Below, in pieces: positions 7,138 to 12,990 of a stretch of 12,990 nucleotides of DNA. Below the pieces are notes generated by a model. It was not told where the DNA came from, did no database searches, and saw only the letters and a list, made by a program, of their open reading frames with translations. A program made the translations under genes and the position numbers. Every line of letters begins with the position of its first letter. Position 1 is the stretch's first letter. Source of the stretch: Schlesneria sp. (GTDB taxonomy: Bacteria; Planctomycetota; Planctomycetia; Planctomycetales; Planctomycetaceae); the NCBI GenBank assembly GCA_025353525.1, contig JANXOO010000272.1, forward strand, positions 1-12,990, read 5' to 3'.

Positions 7138-7323
7138 CGAAAAAAAACCGGACTGGAATCCGTTGCGACCTGACAGAAGGGCGAATGCCGCAGCCCCGGG
7201 CCGCGAATTGAAAAAACGCATCGAATGGATGGCTCGGTGGTAACTACACATTCCGTGTAAAAACGATCGCCGGGCGGTCTGTGGCCAGAAATCGTGAAAA
7301 CCGCATTTATGTGAGAAGACGCC

Positions 7324-8538
7324 ATGACGGTCTGGCACATTACTTTCAAAGATCTTCTGCTTCTGGCACGCGACAAGCGGGCACTGGTGCTGCTATTGGT
7401 CTTGCCGCTGATGTTTATTTCCATCGTCGGGATGTCAACAGGTCAGTTGCTGACCCGCGACGACGATAGCGATCGATTCAAAATCGTCGTCATCGACCAG
7501 GACGACAGTGAAACGTCGCACAACCTTATCGCCGAATTTCGCAAGCGACCTGAAATGCTGGTCTCGACCGTAGCGACGAGTGAACTGGCGGGGGAAAAGA
7601 TTCGAAGTGGTGACGCATCGCTGATTCTGGTGATCGGGCCTCAATTTGAAGAACTGGTTGATGAAGTCCGCATCAGTGATATCTTCAATACCAAAGACGG
7701 CGTCGCGGCAAAGGGCTTGGCGGCACTCGATCTGGCCATCGAGACGAAACCGAACTCGGCAGGAATCGGTCGACTCCTCGAAGCCGTTCTGAAATCGCAG
7801 GTGATCGGATTCGTAGCCCCGATCGCAGCGAAAAGAAATCCTGTGACGCGCGCCTGGGTCCGTTCCCGTGATGATGCCGGGTCCGATGACGCATTGAGCG
7901 AAGCGAACCCGATCCCGCAAATCCCTCGACAGAATTCGGTTTATCTGTGGGTCGTGCCCGGATTCACGGTGATGTTCGCTTTTTTTGTCATCAGCATTAT
8001 GGCCCGATCATTTATCATTGAACGTGACCAGGGGACGTTGCAGCGGCTGATCATGGCACCCGTCAACCCGGTGTCGGTACTGCTTGGCAAGACATTGCCG
8101 TTCTATCTGACATCAGTCCTGCAATGCTCGATGCTATTCCTGTGCGGACGATTGATGTTTGGCATGCCGTGGGGTTCGCAGCCTGCCTATTTGATTCCGG
8201 TGATCTTGTGTACGTCTGCCGCCGCCACATCGTCAGGACTGTTGTTGTCGACGCTGGTTCATACCGATCAGCAGGTTTCGTCGTACGGAACGACACTGAT
8301 TCTGATGCTCAGCAGCATCAGCGGCTGCTTTTTCCCCCGGGAATTCTTCCCGAAGATGATGAAGCATATCAGCCTGTTGACACCTCATGCATGGTCGCTG
8401 CGAGCCTTCGATGCGATACTGTCGCAACCGACGGTTGAACCGCGACTGATCGCCGCCTGCTGTGGCATGTTGCTGTTGTTCGCGGCTGGGACATTCCTGG
8501 CCGGATGGCTCAGGTTTCGTTCTGCGGCGTACAACTGA
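7324..8538 (+). CDS. ABC-2 type exporter, membrane permease subunit
   Basis: 404 residues with the six-span ABC-2 layout. One N-terminal membrane segment (about 20-38) is followed by a large extracytoplasmic domain (about 40-205), then five further spans near 207-227, 254-276, 288-310, 322-340 and 374-394. The cytoplasmic loop after span 2 has the typical RSFIIERDQGTLQRLIMAPVNP (229-250), where the coupling helix meets the ATPase, and SISGCFFPREFFP (331-343) matches the family's conserved loop. The partner is the ATPase gene ending at 7137. The 186-base gap between them is larger than normal for a coupled pair and contains only runs of A (7139-7147, 7211-7216) and no gene I can see. The ATG follows a weak GAGAAG. 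Substrate unknown; drug, lipid or polysaccharide export are all possible. Confidence 0.92.
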   Translation: MTVWHITFKDLLLLARDKRALVLLLVLPLMFISIVGMSTGQLLTRDDDSDRFKIVVIDQDDSETSHNLIAEFRKRPEMLVSTVATSELAGEKIRSGDASLILVIGPQFEELVDEVRISDIFNTKDGVAAKGLAALDLAIETKPNSAGIGRLLEAVLKSQVIGFVAPIAAKRNPVTRAWVRSRDDAGSDDALSEANPIPQIPRQNSVYLWVVPGFTVMFAFFVISIMARSFIIERDQGTLQRLIMAPVNPVSVLLGKTLPFYLTSVLQCSMLFLCGRLMFGMPWGSQPAYLIPVILCTSAAATSSGLLLSTLVHTDQQVSSYGTTLILMLSSISGCFFPREFFPKMMKHISLLTPHAWSLRAFDAILSQPTVEPRLIAACCGMLLLFAAGTFLAGWLRFRSAAYN

Positions 8539-8541
8539 CGA

Positions 8542-8940
8542 TCAGTCGGTTTGAATCCTGATCCGTCGCGGTTCAGGTTTGGGAAGTCGTGGAAGAACAA
8601 CTTCCAGAACTCCCTGATTCAATTTGGCCGAAATGTGTTCGTGGTCGACTTCGTCACTCAGGATGAACGATCGCAGAAAGTGGCCCACCTGATATTCCTG
8701 GTGGATCAAACGAGACTCGGCCGGCAACGTTGAGGTGACGCGTCCGTACAGGGACAGCTTGTTGTCCTGAATTTGAAGTTCCAGCGAGTCCGGAGCAACC
8801 CCGGGCAAGTCTGCCTGTAACACGAGTCCCTCGGCCGTTTCGAAAATATCGATGGGCGGAGTGAACACGATCTGTTCGGCCGGATTTTCGGGAGGTGGCA
8901 AGGGGGCTGATGCGTTGGTGAGGACAATTTCATTCGTCAT
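8542..8940 (-). CDS. Hsp20/alpha-crystallin small heat-shock protein (first of two)
   Basis: 132 residues from ATG 8940; a TTG five codons upstream is open but less likely. Small heat-shock proteins are ATP-independent holdases that bind unfolding proteins as oligomers. The alpha-crystallin domain runs from about residue 26 (FTPPIDIFETAEGLVLQADLPGV) to LNQGVLEVVLPRLP (107-120), which is the family's GVL motif. The C-terminal I-x-I that docks into a neighbour's domain is I127-R-I129. The N-terminal arm is short and proline-rich (SAPLPPPENP). It ends 3 bases after the permease stop of the opposite strand, so the two genes converge without room for a separate terminator. It follows the second Hsp20 gene in the same direction by 154 bases. 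The two proteins differ clearly, so this is not a recent duplication. Confidence 0.93.
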   Translation of the reverse strand: MTNEIVLTNASAPLPPPENPAEQIVFTPPIDIFETAEGLVLQADLPGVAPDSLELQIQDNKLSLYGRVTSTLPAESRLIHQEYQVGHFLRSFILSDEVDHEHISAKLNQGVLEVVLPRLPKPEPRRIRIQTD

Positions 8941-9047
8941 GGCTTCACTCTTCAACTCGCCGGTTTCGTGGATTTACCGCAGGATCGCCCCGCTGGGCTT
9001 TGAATTCCCGGTTTTGCCGTCTCGTCATCAAGTCGGGTCGGGTCACG

Positions 9048-9094
9048 GTATCGTAGTGGTATCGCAGTGGTTACTTGAGTGGTTACTTGAGTGG
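9048..9094. repeat. short tandem repeat of 11-12 bp units
   Basis: Four head-to-tail units: GTATCGTAGTG, GTATCGCAGTG, GTTACTTGAGTG and GTTACTTGAGTG, followed by one more G. The last two are identical; the first pair differs at one base. It lies between the two Hsp20 genes and abuts the stop codon of the upstream one (9095-9097). Confidence 0.8.
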
Positions 9095-9541
9095 TCAAAC
9101 GGGATTCCCGTTGATGACCGGAATTTGTCGTGGAGGAGTTACCGAGGCCTTCGGAAGTCGAATGCACAAAACCCCGTTTGTAAATTCGGCTTCGAGGAGT
9201 TCTTCGCGGATGTGATCTGGAAGTGTGATCGATCTCTGCCACGCACCGCGCGGACGTTCCTGCCGCCGGTAACGATCGTCGGAAATCCCTTCAGGGCCGA
9301 TTCGCTTTCCTTTGATCGTCAGGACTCCCGCTGAAATCAGAACTTCCAGGTCTTCGGACCTCGTCCCCGGAAGCTCGGCGGTCAGCAGGAACTCGTCGTT
9401 CCGCTCGTAAACGTTCACGGGAGGATACTGCCGCCCGAAACGGATTCCCTGAAAGAGCGAAACTTTGGCAAGGAGTTGATCGACTTCCCGTTCCAGATCG
9501 CGAACGGGATCCCACGCGTGTCCCCAACGAAAGATGGGCAT
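9095..9541 (-). CDS. Hsp20/alpha-crystallin small heat-shock protein (second)
   Basis: 148 residues from ATG 9541; a GTG at 9553 is in frame four codons upstream, and a G-run (GGGGGAT) just before the ATG is a poor ribosome site. The N-terminal region, WGHAWDPVRDLEREVDQLLAKVSLFQG (6-32), is the usual bacterial class A arm with an amphipathic helix. The alpha-crystallin domain follows (PPVNVYERNDEFLLTAELPG, 40-59), with RQERPRGAWQRSITLP (93-108), FTNGVLCIRLPK (120-131) as the GVL motif, and a terminal I-P-V (140-142) in the I-x-I position. It probably forms an operon with the Hsp20 gene after it. It resembles the common planctomycete and proteobacterial Hsp20 more closely than its neighbour does. 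No CIRCE element was seen upstream. Confidence 0.94.
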   Translation of the reverse strand: MPIFRWGHAWDPVRDLEREVDQLLAKVSLFQGIRFGRQYPPVNVYERNDEFLLTAELPGTRSEDLEVLISAGVLTIKGKRIGPEGISDDRYRRQERPRGAWQRSITLPDHIREELLEAEFTNGVLCIRLPKASVTPPRQIPVINGNPV

Positions 9542-9956
9542 TTCATCCCCCACAGCCTGAAAATGATGGACGGTCTGTCACGGTCTAACACGAACTGTCG
9601 CGGTCAGACCGGGGTTCTTCCTTGATCGCCGAATTTGGAACCGCAAACAGTGTACCAGTCAATTTGTCGGTGGTGTGAGTCTGAAATGCGGCCCACATCG
9701 TCCCTCAAATCCGTTTTTCAGCACAAATCCGGATGGGCGTCGCACTCGACGGTGTATATTTCAGATTCGACGCGGTGCGGCAAACGTTTGCCACATCGTG
9801 TTGAAACAGGGGAATCTCCCTGAATAACGCACTGGTGACCCGTTTGAATCACAGCGGCAGGCACAAAAAGAGCGACAGTGCTCTGCCAGCGATTGAAACT
9901 TCTGCCAATCTGACAGAGTATTACACTGGTTGCGGCTACGATTGAGGCGATGACGA
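9542..9956. other. 415-base divergent intergenic region with an operator-like palindrome
   Basis: The region lies between the heat-shock pair (minus) and the efflux pair (plus). Apart from the palindrome listed separately, several related TGTCxCGGTC blocks occur at 9577-9607 (CTGTCACGGTC, then CTGTCGCGGTC), which could be binding sites. Short open frames in it have no recognisable product. No RNA gene or consensus promoter could be fixed; sigma factor preferences in this phylum differ enough that absence is weak evidence. Confidence 0.5.
9779..9792. promoter_or_regulatory. perfect palindrome resembling a LacI/PurR-type operator
   Basis: GGCAAACGTTTGCC is a perfect 14-bp palindrome with a central CG, the architecture of LacI/GalR-family operators. 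The E. coli PurR box shares the inner GCAAACGTTTGC core. It lies 165 bases before the adaptor start and 238 bases before the Hsp20 start, so either unit might be controlled. No LacI-family regulator is encoded in the window. Function is inference. Confidence 0.45.
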
Positions 9957-11240
9957 ATGAAGACGACGATCCGGTGGCTCATTGTAACGCTCGTACTTTC
10001 GGGGCTCGGTTACGGTACATACATTCCCGTTCAGCAATATCTGGCAAATCGAAATCGGGTCATCTGGCGAACGGAAGCCGTCGATCGGGGTTCCATCACG
10101 GCGGTGGTGAATTCGACGGGAACCGTCAAACCGAAGTTACAAGTCGCCATCGGTTGCTTCGTATCTGGGCCCGTCAAGGATATTTATGCGGAATTCAATC
10201 AGGAGGTCAAAGAAGGAGAAATACTCGCTCGCATCGAACAAAAGCTCTACCTCGCCAACGTCGCTCGCGACAAGGCCTCGCTGGATAACCGTGTCGCGGA
10301 TGTCGGTCGCGTCAAAGCTCAGCTTCAGCAGGCGATTAACGACGAAAAGCGAGCGATCGCCTTGCGGACCGAGGACGCGACATTTATTGCTCAAGCCGAG
10401 ATGGACAAATACAAGTTTGCCCGATTGTCACTGGAAGCGCAACTCAAGTCGGCCGTCACGGCCATCGATACGGCCCAGGCAACGCTCGACATTTCGCAAG
10501 CGAACCTGGACTACACGAATATCATCTCGCCCGTCGACGGAATTGTGATTGATCGAAAGATCAATCCCGGTCAGACGGTTGCGGCGTCGTTTCAAACGCC
10601 TGATCTTTTCAGTGTCGCACCCGACATGCGAAAGGAAATGTACATTCACGCATCGGTCGACGAAGCCGACATCGGTTTGATCAAGATCGCACAACAGGAA
10701 AAATTCCCTGTCCGGTTCACCGTCGACGCGTACCGCGACGAACTCTTCGAAGGCCGGGTTTTCGAAGTCAGACTCAATTATATGACGACACAGAATGTCG
10801 TGACGTACCCGGTCATCGTTTCGGCTCCGAACCCGGACCTTAAGCTGCTGCCCGGAATGACGGCGAGCATCTCGTTTCAGGTCGCCTTTCGCGAAGACGC
10901 CATCAAAATCCCAAATGCTGCTCTAAGATTCTATCCTGATGTGAAACACGTTCGGTCCGAAGATATCCCGATCCTGGAAGGCCATCGTGAAAAGACGGGT
11001 GATCGGGATGCGGACGAAGCGCAGCTCAACGAAAAAGCGATGTCGGCGGAATCGAGATCGAAGATTCGAAAGGAACGCGACCGCCGTCACGTATGGGTCC
11101 AGGAAGGTGACAAATTGCGAGCTGTCCCGGTCGTTTCGGGGCTGAGCGATAACCAGCATACCGAGCTGGTTGAAGGCGATCTGAAACCCGGCGATATTCT
11201 CGTGACCGGCATCAAGCCGCCTCAGGTCGTCCCCCGTTAA
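9957..11240 (+). CDS. MacA/HlyD-like periplasmic adaptor (membrane fusion protein)
   Basis: 427 residues. Such adaptors link an inner-membrane transporter to the outer membrane or control its activity. A single N-terminal membrane anchor covers about residues 6-23. The two halves of the lipoyl-like domain are seen at about 56-95 (STGTVKPKLQVAIGCFVSGPVKDIYAEFNQEVKEGEILARIE) and 187-215 (TNIISPVDGIVIDRKINPGQTV), with an alpha-helical hairpin between them (about 96-185) and beta-barrel and membrane-proximal domains after it. A charged stretch at about 337-377, rich in D, E, K and R, interrupts the last domain just before HVWV and is longer than usual. The start ATG is preceded by GAGG at 9944-9947, 9 bases upstream. 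The FtsX permease gene follows after 60 bases. MacA is the closest named relative; substrate unknown. Confidence 0.92.
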   Translation: MKTTIRWLIVTLVLSGLGYGTYIPVQQYLANRNRVIWRTEAVDRGSITAVVNSTGTVKPKLQVAIGCFVSGPVKDIYAEFNQEVKEGEILARIEQKLYLANVARDKASLDNRVADVGRVKAQLQQAINDEKRAIALRTEDATFIAQAEMDKYKFARLSLEAQLKSAVTAIDTAQATLDISQANLDYTNIISPVDGIVIDRKINPGQTVAASFQTPDLFSVAPDMRKEMYIHASVDEADIGLIKIAQQEKFPVRFTVDAYRDELFEGRVFEVRLNYMTTQNVVTYPVIVSAPNPDLKLLPGMTASISFQVAFREDAIKIPNAALRFYPDVKHVRSEDIPILEGHREKTGDRDADEAQLNEKAMSAESRSKIRKERDRRHVWVQEGDKLRAVPVVSGLSDNQHTELVEGDLKPGDILVTGIKPPQVVPR

Positions 11241-11300
11241 TCGGACTCTCCCCAAGTCGGGTTCCGATCCTGGCGTTCTCTGAGACACAAAAGGCTCAAA

Positions 11301-12539
11301 TTGAATTTCTTTCTGACATTGCGAATTGCGTGGCGAGCTCTTAACAAGAACAAGATGCGCGCCGGACTAACGGTGCTCGGTGTCGTCATCGGAATCGCCG
11401 CCGTCACGACGATGGTCTCGTTGGGACAGAGTGCCAGTTCACTGGTGCAGGGCCAATTTCAGGCACTGGGGACGAACATGATTCTGGTCTTTCCAGGTCA
11501 GCGGAATCGTGATGGCTTGCAGCAGGCGATCGTGACATTGACCGCACGCGATTCAAAAGCGATTGAAAACGAATGCCAATCGGTGCTCGCAGCGACACCC
11601 GTTATCGGAACAGGCGGACAGGCGATCTACGGAAGTTCGAATTTCAGTCCGCGTGAAATCATGGGGGTGAGCGAGACGTATCCAATCGTCCGCAACTGGC
11701 CCGTCAAGCGGGGCGAATTCTTTTCGGAGCGTGACATCACGAGTTCGAGCAAAGTGTGCGTGATCGGCCACACGATCGTCGCCAAGCTCTTTCAAACGGT
11801 CAATCCGATCGGCGAGACAATTCGTATCAAGAACATCCCGTTTCGCGTCGTGGGCGTTCTGGAAAAGAAGGGGGCGAATATGGTGGGGCAGGATCAGGAC
11901 AACCTTGTTTTGCTCCCCTACACGACCGTCCGAAAACGACTCCAGGGCTCGGAATTTGATAATGTGGGGGCCATCATGGTCTCGGCTCGCTCGATGGCAG
12001 TGATGGCCGAAGCACAACTCGAAATCGATCAACTTTTGGCTGAACGCCATCGCATTCAGCCCGGTCAGGCTCGAGATTACGTCGTGCAGAACACGACCGA
12101 AATCGCCAATATCTTCGGTGCTATTACGGGTACTCTGACGCTGATGCTGTCGAGTATCGCGGCGATTTCGTTGTTGGTCGGTGGCGTCGGCATCATGAAT
12201 ATCATGCTCGTTTCGGTCACCGAGCGAACTCGTGAGATCGGAATTCGTATGGCGGTGGGTGCCCGGGCAACGGATATCCTCAGGCAATTCCTTGTCGAAG
12301 CGGTGCTGTTGTCGTGCGTTGGAGGAACGATCGGGTTCCTGCTCGGTGTGGGAGCCTCCGTCGGACTCGTCACACTGATCAATTCGTTCACGACGGGAAC
12401 CAAATGGACGCACGAGGTTTCGATTACGGCAGGTATCGTGGCATTTGTCTTCGCCGCAGCTGTCGGAGTCTTCTTCGGTTACTATCCCGCCCGGCGCGCC
12501 AGCCGACTCGACCCGATCGAGGCGCTACGGTACGAGTAG
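11301..12539 (+). CDS. MacB-like FtsX-family permease without an ATPase domain
   Basis: 412 residues. The TTG start at 11301 fits the family's N-terminus (MNFFLTLRIAWRALNKNKMR) and follows AAAGG at 11290-11294 by 6 bases; no ATG is near. Membrane span 1 (about 21-42) is followed by a large periplasmic MacB core domain (about 45-270) and then three spans near 278-305, 330-358 and 374-394. The motif TERTREIGIRMAVGA (307-321) and the C-terminal YPARRASRLDPIEALRYE (395-412) are typical of MacB and LolC/E-type permeases. In E. coli MacB the ATPase domain is fused at the N-terminus; here it is absent and no separate ATPase lies between adaptor and permease. It presumably depends on a MacB-type ATPase encoded elsewhere, perhaps further away or shared. 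It converts ATP-driven motion into transport of peptides, lipoproteins or drugs. Confidence 0.93.
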   Translation: MNFFLTLRIAWRALNKNKMRAGLTVLGVVIGIAAVTTMVSLGQSASSLVQGQFQALGTNMILVFPGQRNRDGLQQAIVTLTARDSKAIENECQSVLAATPVIGTGGQAIYGSSNFSPREIMGVSETYPIVRNWPVKRGEFFSERDITSSSKVCVIGHTIVAKLFQTVNPIGETIRIKNIPFRVVGVLEKKGANMVGQDQDNLVLLPYTTVRKRLQGSEFDNVGAIMVSARSMAVMAEAQLEIDQLLAERHRIQPGQARDYVVQNTTEIANIFGAITGTLTLMLSSIAAISLLVGGVGIMNIMLVSVTERTREIGIRMAVGARATDILRQFLVEAVLLSCVGGTIGFLLGVGASVGLVTLINSFTTGTKWTHEVSITAGIVAFVFAAAVGVFFGYYPARRASRLDPIEALRYE

Positions 12540-12763
12540 TAGAAGCAAAGCGGCATTCGATTGGTCCAGTTTCGTCCGCCCACAGGGTCTGAGGGATGAA
12601 TCAAATCCGGGCGGTAAGGCCGTTTTGTTTTTCCCTTCAGCTCTCAGATGGGGTGACCATGTCGCTCAACCAAACAGCAAAGGAGTCACTTGCAAGGCGA
12701 GCGGGGGATGTTGGGCAATCCCGGAAAAATAGTCTCCCCTCGTTTGTCGTTTTGGGTGAGCTT

Positions 12764-12777
12764 CGACTCTTGAGTCG
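12764..12777. repeat. short hairpin in the transposase leader
   Basis: CGACTC, two bases, then GAGTCG form a 6-bp inverted repeat 33 bases before the transposase start. It could be part of the left end or translational control of the element, but the terminal repeat cannot be set without the other end of the element. The rest of 12540-12809 shows no gene. Confidence 0.35.
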
Positions 12778-12809
12778 TGGATGAACCTGAAAGTCTCAAG
12801 GAGGAGACG

Positions 12810-12990
12810 ATGAACCGGAAATTGGCGGATTCAATCATTTCGACACTCAAAGATGCTGCTGGCAAGCTGGCTGGGCCGAAGAGGCGAGCGTTTCAGGCGC
12901 AGGTCGCTTTGGATTATTTGGAGGATTGTCCCCGGCGTTCAGAGCGAGTGTTTGGGTGGGGACGCCACACGGTCGAACCGGGATTGAACG
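12810..12990 (+). CDS. ISAzo13-family transposase, 5' part cut by the window edge
   Basis: The first 60 residues are present, starting at ATG 12810 behind a strong AGGAGG (12799-12804) with 5-base spacing. They read MNRKLADSIISTLKDAAG, then RRAFQAQVALDYLEDCPRR and SERVFGWGRHTVEPGLN. This N-terminal helix-turn-helix pattern (RAFxAxVxLDYL-x-PRRxERxFGWGRxTVExGL) is that of ISAzo13-type transposases, also called Rhodopirellula transposases, which carry a DDE catalytic domain further on. That domain is beyond the window, so whether the copy is intact is unknown. The reading frame is unbroken where visible. The element inserted downstream of the efflux permease, whose stop codon lies 270 bases upstream. 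The left terminal repeat is not identified. Confidence 0.85.
   Translation, partial: MNRKLADSIISTLKDAAGKLAGPKRRAFQAQVALDYLEDCPRRSERVFGWGRHTVEPGLN

Larger units (their letters stand above)
12540..12990 (+). mobile_element. left part of an ISAzo13-family insertion sequence
   Basis: The transposase start and its strong ribosome site mark an insertion sequence whose left end lies somewhere in 12540-12809. No terminal inverted repeat or target duplication can be fixed without the right end, so the start given is an outer limit. Confidence 0.6.

Noticed and set aside
9635..9823. Small open frame in the Hsp20-efflux spacer
   Set aside because: No ribosome site, no recognisable residues, and it runs across the operator palindrome.
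12612..12632. Intrinsic terminator after the FtsX permease (CGG/CCG stem then T-rich run)
   Set aside because: The stem has only three base pairs, too weak to call.
1..12990. CRISPR array, tRNA or rRNA genes, phage or defence genes
   Set aside because: None were seen: no regularly spaced repeats, no cloverleaf, and all recognisable proteins belong to metabolism, transport, chaperones or transposition.

Overview
The gene content suggests a planctomycete, probably a Planctomycetaceae relative. The clues are an ISAzo13-type ('Rhodopirellula') transposase at the right edge, a divergent LipB next to LipA, paired small heat-shock proteins, and short operons separated by long spacers with little gene order in common with proteobacteria. 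This placement is inference from content; no rRNA or other marker gene is present.

Layout, left to right. 1-224: at most the tail of an unidentified gene. 225-1890: lipB-like and lipA, overlapping by 8 bases, for making the lipoyl cofactor; the LipB-like protein lacks both textbook catalytic residues. 2018-2640 (minus): the C-terminal half of a membrane acyltransferase (acyltransferase-3/OpgC type) with its N-terminal half missing, next to a complete transglutaminase-like gene (2774-3601, plus). 3700-3909: a decayed 5' piece of an IS630-type transposase. 3922-4848 (minus): an RmlD-like NAD(P)-binding protein starting at GTG behind a perfect Shine-Dalgarno. 5253-5969: a membrane lipid kinase of the dolichol/phytol/diacylglycerol kinase type. 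5996-6052: a large REP-like palindrome.

6064-8538 encodes an ABC-2 exporter (ATPase, then permease). 8542-9541 (minus) holds two non-identical Hsp20 chaperones with a small tandem repeat between them. 9542-9956 is a 415-base spacer containing a perfect 14-bp operator-like palindrome. 9957-12539 encodes a MacA-like periplasmic adaptor and a MacB-like FtsX permease without the ATPase expected for this complex. 12810 to the end is the first 60 codons of an ISAzo13-family transposase.

Most of the window is chromosomal housekeeping plus envelope transport, with three traces of mobile DNA (IS630 relic, REP-like palindrome, ISAzo13 element). I see no clear unknown defence or biosynthetic system. 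The points most worth following up are the LipB homologue with a substituted active site, the ATPase-less MacA/MacB pair, and the LacI/PurR-like palindrome.
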